Source of the DNA: an uncultured Lacibacter sp.
GTDB taxonomy: Bacteria > Bacteroidota > Bacteroidia > Chitinophagales > Chitinophagaceae
Direction of reading: 5' to 3'
Length of the DNA: 60,186 nt
NCBI RefSeq assembly: GCF_946479605.1
Contig: NZ_CAMLGT010000002.1
Location: forward strand, 1-60,186
The position numbers and the translations under genes are program-made. This document shows, piece by piece, positions 41,267-49,081 of the stretch (positions are counted from its first letter, which is position 1; each line of letters starts with the position of its first letter). The notes under the pieces are model-generated. The model was not told the DNA's origin. It saw only the letters and a list, made by a program, of their open reading frames with translations, and did no database searches.

Positions 41267-41767
41267 TCACTCCAACCGCTTCAACACCACTTCCACATCA
41301 GCCAGCACATTTGAACGAACGAGTATCATTCCTTCTTTATCCAGTAACATGTAAGTCGGAAAATCGCTGATGCGTAACACATCAATTACATTGGCTCCTT
41401 CGGGATTTGCTTGCCTGTGCTGCAGCAAATGAGCCCAGCCAAGTTTATACTTTACAGTCATGGCTTTTGCAGCAGGAATCTGCTGTTTGTATTCATAAGG
41501 AAAACCATACACTGTTAATTTAGCTTCATACTTTTTCACCAGTTCAGTTAAAACCGGGAATTGTTTGATGCAGCTGTCGCTTTCACTTTTCCAGAAATGA
41601 AACAGCGTATAATCTTTCGATTCACGAAACAGCACATTGATCACTTTTCCTGTGATCATATCCACACCCGAAAGCGAACGTAATGCAGAGCCGGCAGTTG
41701 GGCCATCCTGCGAAAAAACGTTCACAGAAAAAACCAAAGCAAGTATCATCAAAAGTTTAGTTCGCAT
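41267..41767 (-). CDS. Thioredoxin-fold secreted protein lacking the CxxC pair
   Basis: A 166-residue exported protein (signal MRTKLLMILALVFSVNVFSQ) with a TlpA/AhpC-type thioredoxin fold (YTLFHFWKSESDSCIKQFPVLTELVKKYEAKLTVYGFPYEY, and cis-Pro region DFPTYMLLDKEGMILVRS). The usual CxxC is reduced to a single Cys (SDSC), so it may not be a standard thiol oxidoreductase. Follows the glycosylase gene on the same strand by 21 bases and is probably co-transcribed. Confidence 0.82.
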   Translation of the reverse strand: MRTKLLMILALVFSVNVFSQDGPTAGSALRSLSGVDMITGKVINVLFRESKDYTLFHFWKSESDSCIKQFPVLTELVKKYEAKLTVYGFPYEYKQQIPAAKAMTVKYKLGWAHLLQHRQANPEGANVIDVLRISDFPTYMLLDKEGMILVRSNVLADVEVVLKRLE

Positions 41768-41788
41768 CTTACTACTGCATTGAATTGA

Positions 41789-42406
41789 TTACTCCCCTGT
41801 AGGGGCTGGGGGGCTGTCTTTCCACCTCCACAAATGTACACAGGCATACGTACGATAGGGTTGCCACTTGACAGCATGCTTCTGCATTTTCTTGTAGAGT
41901 TCTTTCTTTGTTTCGTAGTTGATCTTATACAGTTTGATCATTGCCTGCTGTATGCCCAGATCATCGACAGGTAAAACATCTTCATGCTGCAACGAAAACA
42001 TCAGGATCATCTCAACCGTCCAGCGGCCTACACCTTTTATCTGCGTTAATTTTTCAATCACGGCTTCATCGCTCATCTTGTACAACTGTCCATCCGTGAT
42101 CTTTTCTTCAATAAAAAACCGGCAGACGTTCTGCACATAATTCGCTTTTGCATTGCTGAGTCCGATGCTGCGCAATGTTTCAAACGGCGTATCGAGTATC
42201 TGTTGTGCAGTAGGTTCTTTCTTCCCATACAGAGCAAGGAAGCGGTTATAAATAACATCTGCCACTTTGGTGCTCAGCTGTTGACTCATAATGGATGCAC
42301 ACAGGTAGAGGTAGATCTTCTTGCGCTTTACCAGTGTGTGTGGTTCCTGCGCCTCGATTACTTTTTTTAATTTCTTGTCTTTGCTGAGATGTTCGATGTA
42401 GTGCAT
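41789..42406 (-). CDS. DNA-3-methyladenine glycosylase II-like (HhH-GPD) protein
   Basis: A 205-residue base-excision-repair glycosylase. The HhH-GPD core has IYLYLCASIMSQQLSTKVADVIYNRFL and LTQIKGVGRWTVEMILMFSL, with the catalytic Asp in DVLPVDDLGIQQA. It resembles AlkA-family members, shorter because it lacks the N-terminal AlkA beta domain. The last nine residues (DSPPAPTGE) are coded by a C/G-rich repeat, CTCCCC...GGGGCTGGGGGG, at about 41790-41815, seen as a dispersed element in such genomes. Upstream lies a hairpin at 42438-42467. Confidence 0.88.
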   Translation of the reverse strand: MHYIEHLSKDKKLKKVIEAQEPHTLVKRKKIYLYLCASIMSQQLSTKVADVIYNRFLALYGKKEPTAQQILDTPFETLRSIGLSNAKANYVQNVCRFFIEEKITDGQLYKMSDEAVIEKLTQIKGVGRWTVEMILMFSLQHEDVLPVDDLGIQQAMIKLYKINYETKKELYKKMQKHAVKWQPYRTYACVHLWRWKDSPPAPTGE

Positions 42407-42437
42407 ATTGATTGAATAAGGTTTTGTTTGTTTTTAA

Positions 42438-42467
42438 GGTGTCTGACGTCTGCGACGTCCTGACACC
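42438..42467. repeat. GTCTGACGTC hairpin (related to asd-leader repeat)
   Basis: GGTGTCTGACGTC and GACGTCCTGACACC are inverted with a one-base bulge and a 3-base loop. It shares GTCTGACG with the inverted repeat at 10871-10938. It lies 32 bases before the glycosylase start on the minus strand. Confidence 0.55.
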
Positions 42468-42576
42468 AATCTTTCCGACACTGCTTAACAATTTCATTAC
42501 AATTTATTCATTCTCTTTTAATCATTCATCAATCGTTTGGTAACAGGAGATTTTAAGCTTTGTAAAACCCTTCTTT

Positions 42577-43395
42577 GTGAAGACCTTTTACAAAACAATC
42601 ATCCTTTCCGATATCCACCTCGGCATCCGTAACTCACGGGTAAAAGAAGTAGTGGACTTTCTGCAGCAACACCGTTGCGAAACACTCATCCTCAACGGCG
42701 ATATTATTGATGGCTGGCAACTGCGTAAATCGGGCGAATGGAAAAAGAAACACACGGCTTTCTTCCGCATTATTATGAAGTACATGCACAAGTACAACAC
42801 GAAAGTGATTTACCTGCGTGGCAATCATGATGACTTTTTAGATGAGATACTGCCCTTCTCATTCGGACAATTCATCATCAAGCGCCACCATATTCTGCAA
42901 AGTGGTACGAAGAAATATTATGTGGTACACGGCGATATTTTTGATACTGTTACAACCAAACTGAAATGGCTGGCTAAACTGGGCGATATCGGTTATACAT
43001 TCTTGCTCTGGCTTAACCGGCATTACAATCATTATCGTACCAAAAGAGGATTGTCGTACTATTCCCTGTCGCAAGTAGTAAAAGCAAAAGTAAAATCGGC
43101 TGTATCGTTTATTTCCGACTATGAAGAACAGCTATGTGCCGTTGCAGAAGCCAATCATTGCGATGGCGTTATCTGCGGACACATTCACCAGGCAGCCGAT
43201 AAAACAATCAACAATATCCATTACCTCAACAGTGGCGATTGGGTGGAAACCATGAGTGCATTGGTTGAAACAACCGAAGGCGAATGGAAAATTATTTACT
43301 ACAATGAGTGGTTAGCTCAACTGCAACCAAGAGCTGAAATAATTACAACAGAAACATCTTCGTTCTTTCCTAACCTAACACCTGAACTTGTATGA
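42577..43395 (+). CDS. UDP-2,3-diacylglucosamine diphosphatase-like metallophosphoesterase
   Basis: A 272-residue calcineurin-fold phosphoesterase, LpxH-like. Metal-binding motifs: ILSDIHLG (DxH), LNGDIIDGW (GD), LRGNHDDFLD (GNHD), VVHGDIFD (H) and VICGHIHQAAD (GHxH). LpxH cleaves UDP-2,3-diacylglucosamine in lipid A synthesis; the overlap with a glycosyltransferase gene raises a related but distinct role. The start is a GTG at 42577; no ATG is close, and the frame begins MKTFYKTIILSDIHLG with the GTG. The next gene overlaps by 4 bases. Confidence 0.88.
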   Translation: MKTFYKTIILSDIHLGIRNSRVKEVVDFLQQHRCETLILNGDIIDGWQLRKSGEWKKKHTAFFRIIMKYMHKYNTKVIYLRGNHDDFLDEILPFSFGQFIIKRHHILQSGTKKYYVVHGDIFDTVTTKLKWLAKLGDIGYTFLLWLNRHYNHYRTKRGLSYYSLSQVVKAKVKSAVSFISDYEEQLCAVAEANHCDGVICGHIHQAADKTINNIHYLNSGDWVETMSALVETTEGEWKIIYYNEWLAQLQPRAEIITTETSSFFPNLTPELV

Positions 43396-44579
43396 ATAAA
43401 AGTTTTGTTTTTGCAGTACAGGGCGAAGGCCGTGGACATTTAACACAGGCCATTGCTACCTATGAATTACTGACTGCACGTGGCCATACTGTTGCTGCCG
43501 TACTTATTGGCAGCAGCAAGCGCCGTGAAATTCCTGCGTTTGTGCGTGAACGCATCAAAGCACCCATCATTACTTACCGGAGTCCCAACTTTGTTACCTG
43601 CAAGCACAACAAATCCATCCGTATCACATCAACCGTATTGAAAAATTTGCTGTACTGGAAAACCTTTCGCAAAAGCATGCAGCTGATCCGTGAAGTAATG
43701 CAGCAATACAAACCCGATCTGTTATTGAATTTTTATGAACCGTTGATTGGTGTTTGTTCGCTGTTTAAAAAATTCGATTGCAAAATTGTTTCCATTGCAC
43801 ACCAGTATATTTATCTGCATCCTTCATTCAGCTTTCCAAAAGAAGCCAGCAAGCGTGAGGCGTATGCCATCAAACAATACACAAAGCTTACAGCAAAAGG
43901 CTCCGATCATTTACTGGCCTTATCGTTTTATCCACTTACACCCGCTACACACAAAAACATGACGGTTTGTCCGCCGTTATTGCGGAAAGATGTGTTTCAG
44001 CAGGAAGTGTTTGGCGGCGATCACATCCTTGCTTACCTGTTGAACTCGGGTTATATGCAGGAAATCATCAGCTGGCACAAAGAACATCCTGAAGTGGAAT
44101 TGCATTGCTTTACCGACAGTGCAACGGTAAAAGGTCGCTGGCATTACGATGAAACACTTTGCTTTCATTCGCTGGATGATCAGAAATTTTTACACTACAT
44201 GGCTAATGCAAAAGCCTTGGTAACAACAGCAGGTTTTGAAAGTGTTTGCGAAGCCATGTATTTTGGTAAACCGGTGTTGATGGTGCCGGTGCAGGGTCAT
44301 TTTGAACAATGGTGCAACTCCCGTGATGCAGCCAAAGCAGGTGCAGGTACGCATGCTGAACGTTTTAACCTCGATGTTTTGCTCGATTACCTGCCGCAAC
44401 ATCAACACAACACCGAAGCATTCCGCCAATGGACCAAACAAACCAAACAGCTGATGCTGCAATGTTTTGCAGATGTGTTGAATCAACCGGTGGAAGAATT
44501 GGTGAGCGAAGAAAAACAAACCAGCCTGTTTGATCTGCAATCAATTCTTTCAGCTAATACACAGCTGGGACATAGTTGA
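43392..44579 (+). CDS. GT-B fold glycosyltransferase (teichoic acid/UGT-like)
   Basis: A 395-residue glycosyltransferase. The N-terminal Rossmann domain has FVFAVQGEGRGHLTQAIATYELLTARGHTVAAVLIGSS. The C-terminal donor domain has FLHYMANAKALVTTAGFESVCEAMYFGKPVLMVPVQGHFEQWCN, the nucleotide-sugar motif of UGT/MurG-like enzymes. The stop-start overlap (ATGA) with the LpxH-like gene implies coupled translation and shared substrate chemistry, possibly glycolipid assembly. Donor and acceptor unknown. Confidence 0.9.
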   Translation: MNKSFVFAVQGEGRGHLTQAIATYELLTARGHTVAAVLIGSSKRREIPAFVRERIKAPIITYRSPNFVTCKHNKSIRITSTVLKNLLYWKTFRKSMQLIREVMQQYKPDLLLNFYEPLIGVCSLFKKFDCKIVSIAHQYIYLHPSFSFPKEASKREAYAIKQYTKLTAKGSDHLLALSFYPLTPATHKNMTVCPPLLRKDVFQQEVFGGDHILAYLLNSGYMQEIISWHKEHPEVELHCFTDSATVKGRWHYDETLCFHSLDDQKFLHYMANAKALVTTAGFESVCEAMYFGKPVLMVPVQGHFEQWCNSRDAAKAGAGTHAERFNLDVLLDYLPQHQHNTEAFRQWTKQTKQLMLQCFADVLNQPVEELVSEEKQTSLFDLQSILSANTQLGHS

Positions 44580-44581
44580 AT

Positions 44582-44607
44582 TACGAGGTACGAAGTTAGA
44601 AGTACGA
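44582..44607. repeat. Dispersed repeat TACGAGGTACGAAGTTAGAAGTACGA
   Basis: The copy lies right after the glycosyltransferase stop. It matches a stretch inside cysS (45111-45139, opposite strand) over TACGAAGTTRGAAGTACGA with one mismatch, and the 5' part matches 22436-22452. Confidence 0.65.
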
Positions 44608-44660
44608 TGAAGCAGTTACTCTGAGTTAAGTAGAATTGCAAACAGGTTTAAAATAAAAAA

Positions 44661-44680
44661 GAGGAGCAGTGCTCCTCTTC
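44661..44680 (-). terminator. cysS terminator (minus strand)
   Basis: GAGGAGC / GCTCCTC with AGT loop; on the minus strand it is followed by TTTTTTATTTT. It ends cysS transcription; the convergent glycosyltransferase would not gain a T tract from it. Confidence 0.82.
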
Positions 44681-44701
44681 ATCATCATACTAAGTAGATA
44701 A

Positions 44702-46195
44702 TTACAACGAATAACTCATCCCGCCATCTTTCTCATCTTTCAACTGTATACCCAGTTCAGCGAGTTGATTGCGGATCTTATCGCTCGTTACAAAATCTTT
44801 TTTCGATTTTGCATCTTTCCGTAATTCAATCAATATCTGCATCACTGCATTAAAACGTCCGCTGTCTTCACCACTGATACTCTTCAAACCAAAAATATCT
44901 TCGATGTAGAGTTTCAGTTTTGTTTGCAACAACTGAATAGTATCGCTGCTCAATGCATCGGCTGCAATATGCTTATCCTTTAACCCGTTGATCACCGGTA
45001 CCAGTTCAAACATACTCGCCAGGACTTTTGCCGTGTTCAAATCATCATTCATAAACTCATCGAACTCAGCAATCAGTTGCAATACTTTTTCATTCAGCGT
45101 TTTGTCTTTCGCTTCGTACTTCGTACTTCCAACTTCGTATTTTGCTAACCATTCATGCGCTTCCATCAAACGCTTCAATCCTTTCTCTGCAGCCTGCAAT
45201 GCTTCGTTACCAAAATCAAGCGTGCTTCTGTATTGTGTTTGCAGAATAAAGAAACGCACCGTCATTGGGTGGTATGCTTTCTCCAGTATCGGATGATCGC
45301 CACTGAACAACTCCGTTAACTTAATAACGTTGTTATAACTCTTCCCCATCTTCTTACCGTTGATGGTGATCATGTTATTGTGCATCCAGTAACGCACCGG
45401 TGCTGTATGGTTGCAAATAGTACTTTGTGCAATTTCACTTTCGTGATGCGGAAACTGCAGATCCATACCACCGCCATGTATATCGAACTGTGCACCTAAA
45501 TATTTTGTCGCCATAGCCGAGCACTCAATATGCCAGCCGGGAAAACCAACACCCCACGGACTTTGCCAACGCATAATATGTTCGGGTGCTGCGCTTTTCC
45601 ATAATGCAAAATCGGCACGGTCACGTTTTTCTTCCTGGCCTTCCAGCTCACGTGTTGTTTCTAACAAATCATCAATTACACGTCCGCTCAATTTTCCGTA
45701 GTCGTGACTCGCTGCATATTTTTTTACATCAAAATAAACCGAACCGTTAACCTCGTAGGCATAACCGGCTTTGATGATTTCCTGGATCATACCGATCTGC
45801 TCCACAATATGCCCGGTTGCTGTTGGTTCAATGGATGGCGGAACAGTATTGAACTGATCCATAGCCCAATGAAACAGGTTGGTGTATTTCTGCACCAGTT
45901 CCATCGGCTCCAGTTTTTCCAACACCGCTTTTTTAGAAATTTTATCTTCTGCTTCACGGCCTTCTTCTTCAAAATGGCCGGCATCGGTAATGTTACGAAC
46001 ATAACGTACTTTATAACCAAGATGTGTGAGGTAACGATACAACACATCGAACGTAATGTAAGGCCGTGCATGACCAAGATGACTTTCGCCACTAACGGTT
46101 GGTCCGCACACATACATACCCACATGACCTGGTGTGATGGATTCAAAAACTTCTTTCTGGCGTGTAAGAGAATTATAAACTTTTAACTGCGACAT
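44702..46195 (-). CDS. cysS: Cysteinyl-tRNA synthetase
   Basis: This 497-residue class I synthetase charges tRNA-Cys. ATG 46195 gives [46 protein letters not shown], with HLGH as the HIGH motif; 23 upstream in-frame codons are non-family. KMGKSYNN is the KMSKS loop. Zinc ligands are in [13 protein letters not shown] and PHHESEIAQ. Around residues 350-362 the sequence [15 protein letters not shown] is coded by a dispersed repeat (45111-45139), apparently inserted in frame in a loop. A -7 box TATCTTTG lies at 46305-46312. Confidence 0.97.
   Translation of the reverse strand: MSQLKVYNSLTRQKEVFESITPGHVGMYVCGPTVSGESHLGHARPYITFDVLYRYLTHLGYKVRYVRNITDAGHFEEEGREAEDKISKKAVLEKLEPMELVQKYTNLFHWAMDQFNTVPPSIEPTATGHIVEQIGMIQEIIKAGYAYEVNGSVYFDVKKYAASHDYGKLSGRVIDDLLETTRELEGQEEKRDRADFALWKSAAPEHIMRWQSPWGVGFPGWHIECSAMATKYLGAQFDIHGGGMDLQFPHHESEIAQSTICNHTAPVRYWMHNNMITINGKKMGKSYNNVIKLTELFSGDHPILEKAYHPMTVRFFILQTQYRSTLDFGNEALQAAEKGLKRLMEAHEWLAKYEVGSTKYEAKDKTLNEKVLQLIAEFDEFMNDDLNTAKVLASMFELVPVINGLKDKHIAADALSSDTIQLLQTKLKLYIEDIFGLKSISGEDSGRFNAVMQILIELRKDAKSKKDFVTSDKIRNQLAELGIQLKDEKDGGMSYSL
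45111..45139 (-). repeat. In-frame dispersed repeat inside cysS
   Basis: On the minus strand it reads TACGAAGTTGGAAGTACGA followed by AGTACGAAGC, and encodes [10 protein letters not shown]. It matches the intergenic copy at 44582-44607 over 18 of 19 bases in the central segment. Confidence 0.65.
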
Positions 46196-46304
46196 AAACG
46201 ATGTAATAATTGAAATGAAGAATGTTGTACAAGAGGAATCGGTTGCTGAAAAAATCAGCAACAACAGCTACAACAACAGGTATGGAAGTATTTCTTCATT
46301 GAAA

Positions 46305-46312
46305 CAAAGATA
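46305..46312 (-). promoter_or_regulatory. -7 promoter box (TATCTTTG) of cysS
   Basis: A perfect TAnnTTTG on the minus strand, about 110 bases before the cysS ATG and just after the stop of the upstream EEP-hydrolase gene. No clear -33 TTG. Confidence 0.5.
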
Positions 46313-46321
46313 GGATTTACA

Positions 46322-47458
46322 CTATTTCTGCGGTAAATTAAAATCGGCCAGCACAGGACTGTGATCGCTTCGGACTGTTTGCCTTACCTCCACTTTATTT
46401 ACTGCAAGTGCTTTGCTATGGAGCACATAATCGATCCGCAAAGTGGGCGAAAGGAATTGAAAAGTGCGTCCTATTCCCCAGCCTTTTTCTGTAAACGCAT
46501 CATACAAGTCGTTGCTGATGATCTGGTATGCATTGGAATTAGGCACATCATTCATATCGCCACAAACTACCACGGGATGAGGGCTTGCATCAATAGCCGT
46601 TCGTATATCTCTTGCCTGGCTGGAGCGGAGCAGGTTGGCTGTTTTCATTTTGCGTAAAATGCTTTTACCTGCTTCCTGCACATCATCCATATCCTGCTGA
46701 TCAATGTTTTCAATAAATTCATAATCTTTTTTAGCAAAGTGCATGCTTTGCAGGTGAATATTGAAGAAGCGGATGGTATCGCTGTTTACTAACAAGTCGG
46801 CCCAAAGAAAAGTGTGATTGTATTCTTTAATGCTTTGTTCTTTTTTCCACCGGATGATGGGATAGTTGGAAAAGATAGCAACGCAAAACGGATGATAGCG
46901 TTCATTACGTTGGCGAATATTGGTATGCACACCAAACGCCCTGTCGTTGGCAGCAGCCACATACTTGAAGCCTAGTTTCTGCTTTACTTTTTCCAATGTA
47001 ATGGGCGATGAGCTGTCTATTGAAAAAACCAGTTCCTGTATTGCCAGCACATCCGCATTAAATCCTTTTGCTTCGTTGAGCATGGCAGCGTCCAGTTTGC
47101 CATTGTTCTCAAAAAAATTAAATAGATGTGCATTCCAGGTGGCCACCCTGAAACCGGTTTGCGTGGCCGCTTGTTTATTGTTTGGATGAAAGCCAAAGAA
47201 CGAACCAATAAGATGCCAGCAAAGCGCAAAGCTGATAAGTGGTATCAATGCCAGTTTTGGTTTTGCAATGAGCCAGAAGATCAAAAAAACCAACTGAAGT
47301 AATAACAGAAAGGGAAACAATAAAGCAAAGAGGTTAACGATCCATGAAACGGAAGCCGGAAGTGAGGGTAATACATATAACAACAGCATACACACACTCA
47401 ACACAATATTGCAGAAAATAAAAACCCGCTTTGTAAAGCTGCGCATGAATCCGGACAT
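46322..47458 (-). CDS. Endonuclease/exonuclease/phosphatase-family membrane protein
   Basis: A 378-residue protein from ATG 47458, or 388 from ATG 47488, which would overlap the rhomboid stop by 23 bases. Residues 1-100 or so contain hydrophobic segments (FCNIVLSVCMLLLYVLPSL, LLLLQLVFLIFWLI, ALIPLISFALCWHLIG). The C-terminal EEP domain has FRVATWNAHLF, LAIQELV (metal Glu), FNIHLQSMHF, VVCGDMNDVPNSNAY and SDHSPVLADFNL, with the catalytic Asp/His. It may cleave a phosphodiester or lipid; the substrate is unknown. Rhomboids lie upstream on the same strand. Confidence 0.88.
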   Translation of the reverse strand: MSGFMRSFTKRVFIFCNIVLSVCMLLLYVLPSLPASVSWIVNLFALLFPFLLLLQLVFLIFWLIAKPKLALIPLISFALCWHLIGSFFGFHPNNKQAATQTGFRVATWNAHLFNFFENNGKLDAAMLNEAKGFNADVLAIQELVFSIDSSSPITLEKVKQKLGFKYVAAANDRAFGVHTNIRQRNERYHPFCVAIFSNYPIIRWKKEQSIKEYNHTFLWADLLVNSDTIRFFNIHLQSMHFAKKDYEFIENIDQQDMDDVQEAGKSILRKMKTANLLRSSQARDIRTAIDASPHPVVVCGDMNDVPNSNAYQIISNDLYDAFTEKGWGIGRTFQFLSPTLRIDYVLHSKALAVNKVEVRQTVRSDHSPVLADFNLPQK

Positions 47459-47465
47459 ACGATTA

Positions 47466-48389
47466 TTATGTTTCACTGTCAGCCGCATTTTTCAGGATCT
47501 CTTTCTCTTCTTCTGAAAGAGATTGGTAACCTGAGCGGCTTATTTTATCAAGAATAGCATCAACCCGTTGTTCTGTAATATTTGGCTTACGTGAAAACGG
47601 CTGCTGCCCTTTTGTGTTGTAAAATACTTCTTTCTTAATCGTTTTTTTGGGTGGTTTTGATGCGGGGTTAAACAGGTTGATAAACCAGTTGTAAAGATTG
47701 TGCATCCACTCACCGGGGCTATTGCCATTTTGAATAAGTTTGACATACACAAAACCCATCGCCCCGCCTCCCAAATGCGAAAGGTGAAAGGGAAATCCTT
47801 TACCGGCCAATCCTGCAAAATTGATGAGCACATAGATCAGTGTAATGATCCAAAGCGGAATACCCCCGTTGATCATCGGAAACACTCGATAGTCATGTGC
47901 AATAACAGTTACAGCAATGGCCACTGCCATTACACTTGCGCCTGCACCATAAAAAACAAACTCACCTGCCTGTTTGCTGAATGCAGGCAGCAAACTTACA
48001 CTGGCAATAAAGAGCAACGCTCCCGCCAATGCGCCATAGATATAAATGGGAACAATGTGCCTGTTGCCCAGCAGATCCTGCAGCAGGTAACCAAATGCCC
48101 AAAAGCAGATCATGTTGCCGAGTAAGCGCCACACAGTATCATGCGAGATCATGTGCAGCAACAATGTCCATGGCTTTACAGCAAAGGAAGAAAAACTTCC
48201 CGGCAAGCCGATCCAATTCATGATCTGGGCATTGAATGCCGTGAGGTTACTATCAGACAACTGGTAAACGATTTTGATAAATCCCAGGATCACAAACACC
48301 ATGATATTAATGAAGATGAGCCTCATCAATGCATCACCATCTTCACCAAAACCTATCTTTTTCTTACGTTCTGCCTGCATGTAATTCAT
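47466..48389 (-). CDS. Rhomboid-family intramembrane serine protease (first)
   Basis: A 307-residue rhomboid. The catalytic Ser is in FYGAGASVMAVAIAV (GAGAS, versus the usual GASG) and the His in HLSHLGGGAMGFVYVKLI. About six transmembrane helices, plus a soluble C-terminal tail (about 225-307) with KKEVFYNTKGQQPFSRKPNITEQRVDAILDKISRSGY. The start at 48389 and the near start at 48380 differ by three codons. It lies 14 bases after the second rhomboid on the same strand, a tandem pair. Confidence 0.88.
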   Translation of the reverse strand: MNYMQAERKKKIGFGEDGDALMRLIFINIMVFVILGFIKIVYQLSDSNLTAFNAQIMNWIGLPGSFSSFAVKPWTLLLHMISHDTVWRLLGNMICFWAFGYLLQDLLGNRHIVPIYIYGALAGALLFIASVSLLPAFSKQAGEFVFYGAGASVMAVAIAVTVIAHDYRVFPMINGGIPLWIITLIYVLINFAGLAGKGFPFHLSHLGGGAMGFVYVKLIQNGNSPGEWMHNLYNWFINLFNPASKPPKKTIKKEVFYNTKGQQPFSRKPNITEQRVDAILDKISRSGYQSLSEEEKEILKNAADSET

Positions 48390-48403
48390 ACTTCAATCAA
48401 TTA

Positions 48404-49015
48404 TCAATAAAATGTATTGCGGTTGTTCCTGTTCCAGAACAACACGATGAGAAAACCGGCAACAGCACCACCCAAATGCGCAAAGTGTGCCACGTTATCG
48501 CCCTGCACATTGGCTATTCCTCCAAACAGATCCAACGCCATTAAAGCCGGTATTGCAAATTTCGCTTTTATTGGTACAGGAATAAACATAAACATCAGTT
48601 CTGTGTTGGGAAACAGGTAAGCAAACGCTGCCATTAAACCCATGATGGCGCCTGATGCACCAACTGCATAAGAAAACTCACCCACAAAAAGTTGTGCTGC
48701 TCCGGCGGCTAGGCCACATATCATATAAAAATTCAAAAACCGTTTGGCTCCCCAAAAGTTTTCGAGGATACGTCCGAATATCCAAAGGGTAAACATGTTA
48801 AAAAGAATATGGAAAAACGGACCGTGCATGAACAGATGCGTAACAAGCTGCCATATCTTAAAGTTGCCGGTATCGAAAGACCATAACGCACCCCACATTT
48901 CCAAAGGCATATCCCTTGTATGAAAATATTGCTGCGCAAGCCAGATCACAATATTAATTGCCAACAGATTTTTTACAACCGGAGGTATTTCGTTCATCGC
49001 ATTATATCTTGCCAT
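48404..49015 (-). CDS. Rhomboid-family intramembrane serine protease (second)
   Basis: A 203-residue rhomboid with a standard Ser motif (GASGAIMGLMAAFAYLF) and His motif (HFAHLGGAVAGFLIVLFW). About six transmembrane helices. It begins MARYNAMNEIPPVVKNLLAINI and is upstream of the other rhomboid in the same direction. Substrates unknown. The pair, together with the EEP protein gene, forms a likely transcription unit. Confidence 0.9.
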   Translation of the reverse strand: MARYNAMNEIPPVVKNLLAINIVIWLAQQYFHTRDMPLEMWGALWSFDTGNFKIWQLVTHLFMHGPFFHILFNMFTLWIFGRILENFWGAKRFLNFYMICGLAAGAAQLFVGEFSYAVGASGAIMGLMAAFAYLFPNTELMFMFIPVPIKAKFAIPALMALDLFGGIANVQGDNVAHFAHLGGAVAGFLIVLFWNRNNRNTFY

Positions 49016-49081
49016 ACACTGTCGTTAATTCAGTTTCGAAAGTAAAAAAATATATTCAAGCCCTCTGTTGCAGGTTTGCTA

